A stretch of DNA of 64,000 bases from a bacterium (GTDB taxonomy: Bacteria > Spirochaetota > Leptospiria > Leptospirales > Leptonemataceae): positions 558,001-622,000 of the forward strand of contig JANSYA010000002.1 in NCBI GenBank assembly GCA_024742665.1. The letters are read 5' to 3'. The translations under genes were made by a program, and so were the position numbers. Below are positions 36,440-45,309 of the stretch, piece by piece (positions within the stretch are counted from its first letter, which is position 1; the number at the start of each line of letters is the position of its first letter). Under the pieces are notes generated by a model that worked only from the letters and a program-made list of their open reading frames with translations, ran no database searches and was not told the origin of the DNA.

Positions 36440-36989
36440 CGATTTCGTCCTCGCCTAAAATGAGATAGGCCGAAAGCAGGCGCGAAGTTCCCTGAATCGC
36501 GAGCAGCACAGGCATAAACAAGATCAAAGATTTGAGCACGAAAACCAGGGGCAGGCCGCCGGCTTCGGGACTGGTTTCCAGACGCATCCAGGAGTCCGTC
36601 ACGTAGCCGAAGCCGAAATAGATCAGCAGCAAACATACGGGATACAATAGAAAGAGCGTGCCCCAGAAATCTACCTGCGCCTTACGCCGCGCATCGAATT
36701 CCTGAAAGAAAATATCAACGCGAACGTGGCCTTCGTGGCTTAGTGTATAACCCATCGCCAGCATAAAGAAGGCGGCGTGCATATAGATCACGGTCTCCTG
36801 CATCCAGACCCAGCCCAGATTAAAAACATAGCGCAGCACGACGATGGCGAAGGTCACGATCGCCATGGCCGGCACCAGCCAGGCGACACCACGGCCGATC
36901 GTTTCGCTGAACGCGTCGATACGCGCGATGATGTGGCGAATGCTTGCGATTCGTTCCGGATTGATATTCCCGCTCTGGTTCTCGTTCAT
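36432..36989 (-). CDS. dctQ: TRAP transporter small permease (DctQ)
   Basis: 185 residues with four membrane helices. The DctQ signature RYVFNLGWVWMQETVIYMH and the segment EGHVRVDIFFQEF are present. It pairs with DctM and helps dock the periplasmic binding protein. It precedes dctM with an 8 bp overlap and follows the patatin gene at 58 bp. Confidence 0.94.
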   Translation of the reverse strand: MNENQSGNINPERIASIRHIIARIDAFSETIGRGVAWLVPAMAIVTFAIVVLRYVFNLGWVWMQETVIYMHAAFFMLAMGYTLSHEGHVRVDIFFQEFDARRKAQVDFWGTLFLLYPVCLLLIYFGFGYVTDSWMRLETSPEAGGLPLVFVLKSLILFMPVLLAIQGTSRLLSAYLILGEDEIDD

Positions 36990-37047
36990 ATCTGAGTGAG
37001 ACTCCGCTTGCTTCTGATTCTTGCCATTTTGCGACGGTCGGCTGCGC

Positions 37048-38022
37048 CTATTTGCGCCCGGAAGATCCTACCAGGCCGACCTTCTTGAGTAGTTTATAGA
37101 CCGGATTCGATCGGGACCGATACAGGCGCAGATAGTCTTCAGTGGCGCGCTTGCCGTTTTCGATCAGCTCCAGCTTTTCTTCGTGCGTAATTTCGAAGTC
37201 CACCGGCGAGATCGTGCCCACGTCTAAGAACACCGTGCGCTCTTTGTGCTCTTCGTGCATATTCAACAGATTGGACTGCACGCGCTTGACGGTTTCGTAC
37301 AGATGTTCCGCCCAGTTACGAAAGGTGCCGAAACCCAGATCGCTGACGGAACCCAGATCGTCTTTTTCTTCGAGGGCGAAACCCAGGGTTTCTCGATTGA
37401 CTTTGCCCCGCCGCGGATCGAAAGCCATGATCGGATAGTTCAAGAGGGCGCCGCCGTCGACGTAGATATGATCGTTTGGATTATTATCCGGGAACTGAAA
37501 GGACTGAAAAAAAGCCGGGATGGTCAGCGAAGCACAGACCGCGTCGACCACCCGCACGTCCGGCGTGCTCTCGTGATCAAACTCGGCGATGCTGCGCGTA
37601 TTTAAGTCGGTCGCGAAGACTTTGATTTCGCGGCAGCCCAGCTTGTTAAGATCACCGAAGGTTTCGTCGCCGCTCAGGGCTTCGCCTTTCAGATGTTCGC
37701 CCGCGTTTTGAATCAGACCGCGCAACCACGTGCGAAGCGGGCGCACCGAATACCAGCCGTAGCGGTCTTTGAATTCGAGCGGTTTCGATTCAGTCGTGAA
37801 GTTCTTGAAATCCGTTTCAAGCAGGATTTCTTCTAATTGATCGACGCTGTAGCGCAGGCCGATCAGCATCGAAGCCATGGCGCCGGCGGAAGTTCCGGCG
37901 ACCCGCTCGACCTGTTCCAGAACGCCTTCCGCTTCCAGGACCCGCATCACGCCGGCATAGGTAACACCGAGCACTCCGCCTCCCTGGAATACCAGATTCT
38001 TAAATGGATAGTTTGCAGCCAT
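37048..38022 (-). CDS. Patatin-like phospholipase
   Basis: 324 residues. It has the oxyanion loop GGGVLG at residues 15-20, the nucleophile elbow GTSAG with catalytic Ser, and the Asp of the dyad in VDGGALLN. No signal peptide is present, so it is probably cytoplasmic or membrane-associated. It hydrolyses acyl esters of phospholipids. It lies between the M23 peptidase and dctQ genes, all minus strand, so this could be one long operon. Confidence 0.93.
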   Translation of the reverse strand: MAANYPFKNLVFQGGGVLGVTYAGVMRVLEAEGVLEQVERVAGTSAGAMASMLIGLRYSVDQLEEILLETDFKNFTTESKPLEFKDRYGWYSVRPLRTWLRGLIQNAGEHLKGEALSGDETFGDLNKLGCREIKVFATDLNTRSIAEFDHESTPDVRVVDAVCASLTIPAFFQSFQFPDNNPNDHIYVDGGALLNYPIMAFDPRRGKVNRETLGFALEEKDDLGSVSDLGFGTFRNWAEHLYETVKRVQSNLLNMHEEHKERTVFLDVGTISPVDFEITHEEKLELIENGKRATEDYLRLYRSRSNPVYKLLKKVGLVGSSGRK

Positions 38023-38167
38023 GCCAGGAAAGCGTGGGAGGGGGCGTCCGGCGAGTCAAGCCTATGCGAGCGAGCTTCGCGTGTTTCGCGACACCTGTAG
38101 CCGCCGGCTGCAATCGATCGCGAAAAGCGCGGCGATAAACCGGCATCGCAATCAGGCCGATACGGGT

Positions 38168-38761
38168 TTATCGCGCTGCGACCAGCTCCTCGCAGCGGGC
38201 GCGATCCCAGCGTTTGCCGGTCGGCGCGCACAGCGGATCGAGGTAGAGCTCGGGATTCGCGGCTTCGCCGTTTACCCGGTATTCAAAATGCAAGTGCGTT
38301 CCGAAAGCGAGACCGGTGTGGCCCATAAAAGCGATGGTCTGGCCCTGCTTTACGCGCTGCCCTTTCTGAACGATGTTGCGGCGATTGTGCGCGTAAACGG
38401 TTTGCGTGTTTTCGTTATGCTCAATCACGATTAGATTGCCGTAGCCGCGGCGCTCGTAGCCCGCATATACCACTACGCCGTCGGCGCTGGCCATAATCGG
38501 CGTGCCTGGCTTCGCGACCAGGTCGAGGCCTTTGTGTTCATCGCCCCAGCGCGGGCCGAAGCCGGAAGATACCAGCACCGCGCTGACGGGCCATCCAAAG
38601 GCCGGGGCCTTTTCGGTCGTGGCCTGGGCGGTACGCGGTTCCAGAGAGAGAACGCTGAACTCTTTGTTAAACGTGGCGCTCTGGTTGCACATGATGCAAA
38701 AGAGAGCCGCCAGAACGGAAGAGCTGCGTGTGATATAAATCAGAGTTTGTTGCCGGTTCAT
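38168..38761 (-). CDS. M23-family peptidase (LytM/NlpD type), lipoprotein
   Basis: 197 residues from the second of two close ATGs. The second ATG has AAAGG at 7 nt spacing; the first (38767) would have it only 1 nt away. The signal peptide ends in FCIMC, a plausible lipobox. The peptidase domain has zinc motifs H-KGL-D (HKGLD) and HLHFE. It either cuts peptidoglycan cross-bridges or activates amidases as NlpD does. The preceding intergenic region contains a large dyad (38866-38906). Confidence 0.92.
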   Translation of the reverse strand: MNRQQTLIYITRSSSVLAALFCIMCNQSATFNKEFSVLSLEPRTAQATTEKAPAFGWPVSAVLVSSGFGPRWGDEHKGLDLVAKPGTPIMASADGVVVYAGYERRGYGNLIVIEHNENTQTVYAHNRRNIVQKGQRVKQGQTIAFMGHTGLAFGTHLHFEYRVNGEAANPELYLDPLCAPTGKRWDRARCEELVAAR

Positions 38762-38865
38762 AAACATGCCTTTCGGTCATGATTTTTTGAGCCTCTCTGA
38801 CGGCAAGTCGGATTTAATCTCGCTTTTGGGAATGTTAGCAAAAACGAAGCTTTTTAATACAAAAT

Positions 38866-38906
38866 GAACTGTCGCAACTATAAGAAGCTTATAGTTTTAG
38901 CAGTTC
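38866..38906. repeat. 41-bp dyad: GAACTG and AACTATAAG arms
   Basis: Two nested perfect arms: GAACTG/CAGTTC outside (38866-71, 38901-06) and AACTATAAG/CTTATAGTT inside (38876-84, 38888-96), with a 3-nt loop. It lies in an AT-rich 188 bp gap between the 38950 gene's stop and the M23 start. It could be a terminator for the upstream gene (the minus strand continues CATTTTG) or an operator for the M23 gene. Confidence 0.8.
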
Positions 38907-38949
38907 ACCTGGCAGGGAATATTTGTTCTCCACGATCGACTTCGCGGGA

Positions 38950-39381
38950 TTATTCGCGGTCCATAAATCGGCGGGTGAAAATCAAGGGCGCCGACCACAG
39001 GGCCAGAGTCGGCAAATTCACCAGATAGAGATTAAACCACGCTCCGTGATAAACCGTCATCGAGCTATCAACGAAAAACCAGGTTAGAATTCCGGCAGTG
39101 ATCGCGGTGTGGGCCCAGCGCTCCCGCTGTTGAAAAGGATAGACCACAATAAACAACAGCAGCACGAAATAGCCGGCGAGAGTGCCGCCGAGGGGCGCGA
39201 AGATAAATCGCCGAAAAGATTCCGCGGCGGGCGAAGGCTCGGCGTCGCCCCAGAAAAAGCTCTGCAAATATCCGCTGTAAATTCCAAAGGGATCCGGGCT
39301 GGCCGCAATCGCCGATCCGACGCCCTGCAAAATAGAAATCGCGCACAGGACGATCATGTACCGTCGCCAGAATCGAAACAT
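38950..39381 (-). CDS. Small membrane protein, unknown function
   Basis: 143 residues from ATG 39381 with four or more hydrophobic helices. The start is 29 bp after the dctP stop, so it is probably cotranscribed with the TRAP binding protein. No known domain. It does not look like a TRAP permease (no DctQ signature). Confidence 0.7.
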   Translation of the reverse strand: MFRFWRRYMIVLCAISILQGVGSAIAASPDPFGIYSGYLQSFFWGDAEPSPAAESFRRFIFAPLGGTLAGYFVLLLFIVVYPFQQRERWAHTAITAGILTWFFVDSSMTVYHGAWFNLYLVNLPTLALWSAPLIFTRRFMDRE

Positions 39382-39410
39382 TCGCCCGCCGCCCGTCTGA
39401 TCCTCCCCAC

Positions 39411-40544
39411 TCACGCGGTCAACGACCGCGCCAGGGAAAAGCCTTCTTCGCCGATCTGATTCCACTCGACGGCCTGCCCGCGAAATTTCAAAAAGGAATC
39501 GTAGATCTTCTTCGACATGGCGTCCTTCGCGGCGATCCCGGCGACGACTTCCTGGCTGTACTCGCCCATGGTTTTCAAGACCGCGTCGGGAAAACGTTTT
39601 AGCTGAACTTTGTGCTTTTTCACGAGTTCGACGAGGGCGGCGTTATTGCGCGCCGTAAACTCCGCGAGCATTTCGGTGTACGCCGCTCGACAGGCCGTTT
39701 CGACGATAGCCTGCAGATCCTGCGGCAGCTCTTCGTACAGCTTGCGATTGATCAAGAGCTCCATGGCCGTGCCGGGTTCGTGCCAGCCCGGCCAGTAATA
39801 GTACTTCGCGGCTTTATAAAAACCGAAAGCGAGATCGTTGTACGGGCCGACCCACTCCGTCGCGTCAATCGCGCCGGACTGCAGGGCCTGGAAGATTTCG
39901 CCCCCCGGCAGCGAAACGACGGTCGCGCCGGCCTTGCGTAATACTTCGCCGCCGAGACCGGGCATGCGAATTTTCAGGCCGTTGTAATCTTTGATGCTTT
40001 TGATTTCGCGATTGAACCAGCCGCCCATTTGCACGCCGGTATTGCCGCAGGCGAAAGCCTTCAGATTAAAGCCGGCGTACAGTTCGTCCCAGAGCTGCTG
40101 GCCGCCGCCATAGTTGATCCAGCCGCTCATTTCCTGGGCGTTCAGACCGAAGGGCACGGCCGCGAAAAACTGCGCCGCCTCGCTCTTGCCCTTCCAGTAG
40201 TACGCCGCGCCGTGTCCGATGTCGGCGGTGCCCCCGGCTACCGCGTCGAAAACTTCGAAGGGCGGCACGAGTTCGCCGGCCGCGAAAACTTTGACCTGAA
40301 TGCGTCCGCCGGACATTGATTCCAGGACTTCCGCCAGACGATTCGCGCCGGTGCCCAGGCCGGGAAAATTCTTCGGCCAGGTCGTGACCATTTTCCATTT
40401 ATAGGTTTTACCGCCGTTCGCAGCCGTCGCCCCCTCTCCCTTCGGCTTGCAGCCGGCCAGCCCGGCGGAACCGAGAACAGCCGCCCCCGCCGCGGCTTTG
40501 CCCAGCCCTTTTAGAAATCCAGCGCGATTGTACTTCGAATGCAT
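39411..40544 (-). CDS. dctP: TRAP transporter substrate-binding protein, TakP-like lipoprotein
   Basis: 377 residues from ATG 40544 (GGAG at 10 nt). The N-terminus NRAGFLKGLGKAAAGAAVL, ending in LAGC, suggests a lipoprotein with a weak Tat-like start (one Arg only). The body matches TRAP receptors of the alpha-keto acid / lactate group: GHGAAYYWKGK, FNREIKSIKDYNGLKIRMPG, DATEWVGPYNDLAFGFYKAAK and YYWPGWHEPG. The likely ligand is a small 2-oxo or 2-hydroxy acid (inference). The permease genes are separated from it by three genes. Confidence 0.92.
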   Translation of the reverse strand: MHSKYNRAGFLKGLGKAAAGAAVLGSAGLAGCKPKGEGATAANGGKTYKWKMVTTWPKNFPGLGTGANRLAEVLESMSGGRIQVKVFAAGELVPPFEVFDAVAGGTADIGHGAAYYWKGKSEAAQFFAAVPFGLNAQEMSGWINYGGGQQLWDELYAGFNLKAFACGNTGVQMGGWFNREIKSIKDYNGLKIRMPGLGGEVLRKAGATVVSLPGGEIFQALQSGAIDATEWVGPYNDLAFGFYKAAKYYYWPGWHEPGTAMELLINRKLYEELPQDLQAIVETACRAAYTEMLAEFTARNNAALVELVKKHKVQLKRFPDAVLKTMGEYSQEVVAGIAAKDAMSKKIYDSFLKFRGQAVEWNQIGEEGFSLARSLTA

Positions 40545-40630
40545 AAAATCAAATCTCCGCTTCCAGGCTTTCGAACCGCCGCCAGATTTGCCAGTGTTTC
40601 TCGCGACCGGCCTCTCCCCGCCTTCCAACG

Positions 40631-41620
40631 ATGCTTTTCGTTGACCGCACGGGCTCGCAGGCGGTCCTTGTTCCGATCGTGCAAGCTCCCGTTATCGACA
40701 CCCACTGTCACATCGATCTCGTAATCGAAGCCGGTATCTCCGAAGAGACGGCCGTGTCCGAAGCGGGCGCGGCCGGCGTCGAAGCCTGGATTCAAATCGC
40801 CACGGGGCTGAAGTCCGCGCGCTTCAACGCCGACTTCGCCGATCGCCGGAACGCAGCGCGTGGAAACAAAATCCCGGCTCAGGCCGCCGGGGACGAGGCC
40901 GACCGTTCCGCTTCCCGCGCGACCGGCGCTTCGAACCCCGGGCCAGCCGTATACTGGACGGCGGGTATGCATCCGGAAGCGGCGGACGACCTGAGCGAAC
41001 TGGATGAACTGCTGCAATTCGTGCGAGACAGTCGCGAGCGCGACGACTTCGTGGCGATCGGCGAAACCGGTCTCGATTATTTTCATACGAAAGAATTCGT
41101 AGAAAACCAGAAGCTCAGTCTGGACCGCCACTTCGCTCTGGCGAAAGAGCTGGGACTGCCCGTCGTTTTGCATCTGCGGGACGATCGCGTGTACGATCCG
41201 GCGAATATTCAAACTGTGCACGACGCCCTGGAGATTCTCGATCGCCATCCCGGCGTGGTCGGCGTGCTGCACTGCTATACGTACACTGAAGCCGAGGCGC
41301 AGGCCTTCGTCGATCGCGGATGGTTCGTTTCTTATAGCGGCATTCTCACGTTCAAGAACGCGAAGACGATTCAGCAGGGAGCGATCCGCTTGCCCCTGGA
41401 ATGTTTGATGGTGGAGACCGACGCGCCCTTTCTCGCGCCGCTGCCCCATCGCGGTAAAACGAATCAGCCAGGCTATGTGCGCCACACTCTGGAATTCCTG
41501 GCGCGGCTGCGGGCCGAACACTGCGGCGAAGATCCCGACACGGTCAAGTCGACGGTGCTCGCGAACTCGAAACGCTTTATCGAACAAAAGCACTTATTGA
41601 AACGCGGCGCCGGAGGCTGA
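40631..41620 (+). CDS. TatD-family deoxyribonuclease
   Basis: 329 residues. Metal-binding motifs are DTHCHIDL near the N-terminus, GETGLDYFH, VLHLRDD, GVLHCYTY and VETDAPFLAPL. It is a metal-dependent 3'-5' exonuclease or deacylase-like hydrolase. An insertion of about 30 residues (KIPAQAAGDEADRSASRATG) before TAGMHPE is unlike E. coli TatD. It is divergent from dctP (86 bp) and followed by serS at 39 bp. Confidence 0.92.
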   Translation: MLFVDRTGSQAVLVPIVQAPVIDTHCHIDLVIEAGISEETAVSEAGAAGVEAWIQIATGLKSARFNADFADRRNAARGNKIPAQAAGDEADRSASRATGASNPGPAVYWTAGMHPEAADDLSELDELLQFVRDSRERDDFVAIGETGLDYFHTKEFVENQKLSLDRHFALAKELGLPVVLHLRDDRVYDPANIQTVHDALEILDRHPGVVGVLHCYTYTEAEAQAFVDRGWFVSYSGILTFKNAKTIQQGAIRLPLECLMVETDAPFLAPLPHRGKTNQPGYVRHTLEFLARLRAEHCGEDPDTVKSTVLANSKRFIEQKHLLKRGAGG

Positions 41621-41659
41621 CGCCGCGCCGATCTTTTCTCGAACCCATCGGAACATCCT

Positions 41660-42946
41660 ATGTTAGATCTAAAACTCATTCAAGAAAATCCGCAGGCGCT
41701 CAGCGAGCTGCTCAAAAAACGCCGCAGCAAAGGCGTCGATACGAATGCGCTCACGAAGCTGCTCGAAGATCGCCGCGCCCTCTTGACGAAAACCGACGAC
41801 CTGCGTAACGAACGCAACGTCGCCAGCAAAGAGATCGGCGCGTTAATCGGCAAAGGCGAAAAAGACGCGGCGGAAAAACGCAAAGCGGAAGTCAAAGGCC
41901 TGGGCGACGACATCGCGAAGCTGGAAGGCGAGCTTTCCGAACTGGAAGATCAGCTACAGGAAATCGTGCAGGGCCTGCCCAACTGGCTCGACGAATCAGT
42001 GCCGGAAGGCGAAGACGAAAGTGCGAACGTGGAACTGCGAGTCATTGGCGAAAAGCCAACATTCGATTTCACCCCGCAGCCCCACTACGAAATCGGCGAA
42101 AAGCTCGGTATCCTGGACTTCGAACGCGGCGTGAAGCTCGCGGGATCGCGCTATTACGCCTACCGCGGCCTGGCCGCGCGACTCGAACGCGCTCTGATCA
42201 GCTTCATGCTCGATACCCATACGAACGACCACGGCTACACCGAGATGTACGTGCCGGCCTTGATCAACGACGACGGCATGTACACGACCGGCCAGTTTCC
42301 GAAGTTTCGCGGCGAGTACTACAGCCTGGACCGCGACGGCCTGAGCTTGATCCCGACGTCGGAAGTACCCCTGGTGAATTTACATCGCGACGAAATCTTA
42401 GCCGAAGACGAGCTGCCCCTGGCGCTGACCGCGGCAACCAGCTGCTTTCGCCGCGAAGCGGGTGCTGCGGGCAAAGATACGCGCGGATTGATTCGCGTGC
42501 ATCAGTTTCAAAAAGTCGAGCTTGTACAGTTCGTGCAGCCCGACGAATCCGAGCGCCTTCACGAAGCGATGCTGGGTCACGCCGAAACGATCTTACAAAA
42601 GCTGGGGCTGACCTATCGCGTGCTCCTGCTGTGCTCCGGGGATATAGGCGCGACCGCCGTTAAGACCTATGATCTGGAAGTCTGGATGCCCGGATTGGAT
42701 CGCTGGCTGGAAATCTCGTCGGTATCGAATTGCCGGGACTACCAGGCCCGCCGTGGTATGATTCGCTTTAAAGGTACGGGCGGCACAGGCGGCGACAAAA
42801 AGAACAAGAAAGCCAAAACCGCCTACGTGCATACTCTGAACGGCTCCGGCGTGGCGGCGGGTCGCTGCATGGCCGCGATTATGGAAAATTATCAGAAGGC
42901 CGACGGCACTTTCGATATTCCCGACGCGCTCCAAAAGTATTTCTGA
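41660..42946 (+). CDS. serS: Seryl-tRNA synthetase
   Basis: 428 residues. It has an N-terminal long coiled-coil arm (about residues 1-110) for tRNA-Ser. The class II core has motif 2 (TAATSCFRREAGAAGKDTRG, then HQFQKVE) and motif 3 (LNGSGVAAGRCMAAIMENY). The CDS ends 37 bp before the convergent TetR stop. Length and domains are complete. Confidence 0.98.
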   Translation: MLDLKLIQENPQALSELLKKRRSKGVDTNALTKLLEDRRALLTKTDDLRNERNVASKEIGALIGKGEKDAAEKRKAEVKGLGDDIAKLEGELSELEDQLQEIVQGLPNWLDESVPEGEDESANVELRVIGEKPTFDFTPQPHYEIGEKLGILDFERGVKLAGSRYYAYRGLAARLERALISFMLDTHTNDHGYTEMYVPALINDDGMYTTGQFPKFRGEYYSLDRDGLSLIPTSEVPLVNLHRDEILAEDELPLALTAATSCFRREAGAAGKDTRGLIRVHQFQKVELVQFVQPDESERLHEAMLGHAETILQKLGLTYRVLLLCSGDIGATAVKTYDLEVWMPGLDRWLEISSVSNCRDYQARRGMIRFKGTGGTGGDKKNKKAKTAYVHTLNGSGVAAGRCMAAIMENYQKADGTFDIPDALQKYF

Positions 42947-42983
42947 ATACTGCTGAAGTCATTTACGGTTTTGCTTCGAGAAA

Positions 42984-43754
42984 TCACGGTCGATCGCTAT
43001 GATCGCCGTCGGCCTTCGATTTGCTTTCTGACGAACCCGCCTCGGGGCCCATCGCCGGATACCAGGCGGGCACCGGCAACTCTGCAGACAATCTGGCGCG
43101 GCCTTCGTCGCTGACGATTCCGAGCACCGACGCCCGGTGCACGACCCGTACGATCGCGCGCAGCTCTTCGTCTGCCGGCGGCATTTGTGACGCGCGAATT
43201 TGACCGCCCACAACGAGCATCGCCGTGCCGTGCACGAGACTCCAGACAGCCATCGCCAGCTGCAAGGGTTCCTGCTGCACGAAGGCTTCACGCGCCTGGC
43301 CCTCCGCGATGATTTTTACCAGACCTTCGAATGACGAGCGCGCGATCTCCTCTAATTCCGGCGGCGCCTCGGCTTTCGCCATCGGCGTCAGACCGCCGAA
43401 CATCAGCCGGGTCCGCCAGGGATGCTGGACCGCCAGCCGCACGTACGCGAAACCGGCCTCTTCCAGCTGCTCGACGGGATCCGCACTTACAGCGCCCGCT
43501 TCGCGCAGGGCTTCGTCCAGGGCGGCGAATCCCCGAGCGGCGAGGGCATAAAGCAAATCGATTTTCGCCGGAAAGTGCCGATAGGGCGCCGCATGACTGA
43601 CGCCTGCCCGCCTGGCCGCGTCTCGCAGACTCAGCGCGTCAATGCCGCCCTCTTCCAGCAGGGCCTCCGCCGCCTGCAATAAGGTATTGCGGAGATCTCC
43701 GTGATGGTAGCTCCGGCGGCCGGTCCCGGCTTTCTTTTTTGATGCTTTCTTCAG
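42984..43754 (-). CDS. TetR-family transcriptional regulator
   Basis: 256 residues if the start is CTG 43754. The N-terminal helix-turn-helix is clear (YHHGDLRNTLLQAAEALL, then RRAGVSHAAPYRHFPAKIDLL), followed by a TetR C-terminal domain like AcrR_11/DUF-type regulators. The frame has no ATG, GTG or TTG near the domain start. The first ATG is at 43877, giving a 40-residue Cys/Arg-rich extension and a 28 bp overlap with the divergent gene. CTG 43754 has AGGA about 10 nt upstream, so I prefer it, but the start is uncertain. It probably regulates its own and the divergent promoter. Confidence 0.85.
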   Translation of the reverse strand: MKKASKKKAGTGRRSYHHGDLRNTLLQAAEALLEEGGIDALSLRDAARRAGVSHAAPYRHFPAKIDLLYALAARGFAALDEALREAGAVSADPVEQLEEAGFAYVRLAVQHPWRTRLMFGGLTPMAKAEAPPELEEIARSSFEGLVKIIAEGQAREAFVQQEPLQLAMAVWSLVHGTAMLVVGGQIRASQMPPADEELRAIVRVVHRASVLGIVSDEGRARLSAELPVPAWYPAMGPEAGSSESKSKADGDHSDRP

Positions 43755-43814
43755 AGTCCGTTTTTCCTGGATCGATGCTGCTACACCCCGCTTATTTTCC
43801 CAGCCCTTTTCATG

Positions 43815-43843
43815 TTGACATCGCCAACACCTATGTTTACAAC
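43815..43843 (+). promoter_or_regulatory. Candidate sigma-70 promoter for the membrane-protein gene (possibly leaderless)
   Basis: TTGACA (43815-43820), a 17-nt spacer, then TACAAC (43838-43843, 4 of 6 matches). The expected transcription start is about 43850, which is the A of the ATG, so the message could be leaderless. The region also holds TGTTG...CAACA symmetry (43813-43829), a possible site for the divergent TetR protein. Confidence 0.5.
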
Positions 43844-43849
43844 GCCTAC

Positions 43850-44875
43850 ATGAAAGCAGACCGCGACAGTTCCGCAAATAGTATCCACGTCGATTCCGGA
43901 CCGATCAGCGAGCAATCGCCCGGATTCTGGCGCAATAATCCACCTCTGGCGATCGTTGGCGGCCTGATGGTCGCTGCCCTGGCCGCGCTGATTCCGGCGA
44001 TCTGGCTGGATCCGCGAGTTCTCGAAGGCCAGGCAATCTGGATCAAACCCTCGAAATTCGCCGCTTCGATTGCGCTCTATTCGTTTACGCTGCTCTGGAT
44101 TCTTTCGTTCGTGCAGGGTTCGCCGCGCACGCTGCGCAGAGTCCGCATCGCCGGGTGGGTCATCGCGGTGATGTTCGTAGTCGAGATTGTCGCAATCTTC
44201 GGCCAGGCCGCCCGGGGACGTCTCAGCCACTTCAACCAGAGCAGCTTCGAAGACGCGCTGATCTTTCAAATCATGGGCATCGCCATAGCGATTCTTTTCG
44301 CCGCGCATCTGTTTGTGTCTTTTATTCTGCTACGCCAGAAGAACCGCGAACGCGTGCTGGGTTCCGGACTGCGAACGGGAATGCTGGTCGCGGCCCTGGG
44401 CATGGCCGTTGGGTATCTAATGGTGACGCCGAACGCCGAACAGATCGCGATCTTCGCCCAGGGCGGCCTGCCGGAACGCGTCGGCGCGCATACGGTCGGC
44501 GCTCCCGACGGCGGCCCGGGTCTGCCCCTGACCGGCTGGAGCACGGCCGCCGGAGATTTACGCGTCGCCCACTTCTTCGGCATGCACGCCATGCAGATTC
44601 TACCGTTGTTGGCCGTCTTTTTGCGCCGCGGTCGCGACGGCGATTCAATGCGCAACCGTTCCCTGGTGCGCATCGCCGGCGGCGCATATGCAGCTCTTAC
44701 GATCGCCCTGACGATCCAGGCACTGCGCGGCCAGGCTTTGATTCAGCCGGACGCCTGGACTCTACTGTCCCTTGCTCTAATATTCGGCGCGGCGATCTTT
44801 GCAGTATGGCGTTCGCGGTCGCGCGATCGTTCTAAATCGATTTCGCACGAAACAGAGTCGGACGCCTTTGCCTGA
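43850..44875 (+). CDS. Polytopic membrane protein, unknown function
   Basis: 341 residues from ATG 43850 with about seven membrane helices. The segment WIKPSKFAASIALYSFTLLW and the segment FGQAARGRLSHFN resemble a conserved hypothetical membrane family seen in other bacteria. A function is not known to me. It is divergent from the TetR gene and converges with the 44880 gene (4 bp between stops). The frame is open to an ATG at 43739, which would overlap the TetR gene. Confidence 0.78.
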   Translation: MKADRDSSANSIHVDSGPISEQSPGFWRNNPPLAIVGGLMVAALAALIPAIWLDPRVLEGQAIWIKPSKFAASIALYSFTLLWILSFVQGSPRTLRRVRIAGWVIAVMFVVEIVAIFGQAARGRLSHFNQSSFEDALIFQIMGIAIAILFAAHLFVSFILLRQKNRERVLGSGLRTGMLVAALGMAVGYLMVTPNAEQIAIFAQGGLPERVGAHTVGAPDGGPGLPLTGWSTAAGDLRVAHFFGMHAMQILPLLAVFLRRGRDGDSMRNRSLVRIAGGAYAALTIALTIQALRGQALIQPDAWTLLSLALIFGAAIFAVWRSRSRDRSKSISHETESDAFA

Positions 44876-44879
44876 GCCT

Positions 44880-45305
44880 TCACAATAAGGGCTCCAGTTC
44901 GTGCAGCCCGCCGGTCATATCAGCGGTGGCCCGGGCGAGTCGTTCTCGCTGTTCCGGGGCCAGACTCATATGATCGATCGGAGCGCGTACAGCGTCAAGC
45001 GTGCGGGCCATAAAAAACAATATGCCGTCGGGAGGATCGCCGTTGCGCAGGGCCGCACGCAAGAAGTTGATATTGCCTTCGAGACGTAGACCAAGCTCGG
45101 AGTTCAGAGCGTCGACGCCGCGGGTAATCGCGAGCATCGCCGCCTCGAAGCGCCCGCGTTCTTCCGGAGCAAATCCCGGGCCGCCGTGAATTTCCAGGTG
45201 CTCTTCGATGGCCAGAAAGGTCTCGACGAAGGCCGAAAGGATCTGGTCGACCGGGGCTTTCTTTTCGGAAAGCTCGATGATAAAGCTTATATTTCTCCGG
45301 AACAT
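44880..45305 (-). CDS. Small helical protein of unknown function downstream of a chemotaxis receptor
   Basis: 141 residues, mostly helical, acidic and soluble. No domain is recognised. The start is 4 bp after the stop of the chemotaxis receptor gene, so it is cotranscribed and may share its function. The sequence (EEHLEIHGGPGFAPEERGRF) is not a CheW or CheZ pattern. Confidence 0.7.
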   Translation of the reverse strand: MFRRNISFIIELSEKKAPVDQILSAFVETFLAIEEHLEIHGGPGFAPEERGRFEAAMLAITRGVDALNSELGLRLEGNINFLRAALRNGDPPDGILFFMARTLDAVRAPIDHMSLAPEQRERLARATADMTGGLHELEPLL

Positions 45306-45309
45306 GAGG

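Noticed and set aside
40925..40945. TTCGAACCCC resembling a tRNA T-arm
   Set aside because: It lies inside tatD and no acceptor, D- or anticodon stem can be matched around it.
40511..41593. 360-residue antisense frame over tatD
   Set aside because: TatD motifs on the plus strand are unambiguous; this frame has none.
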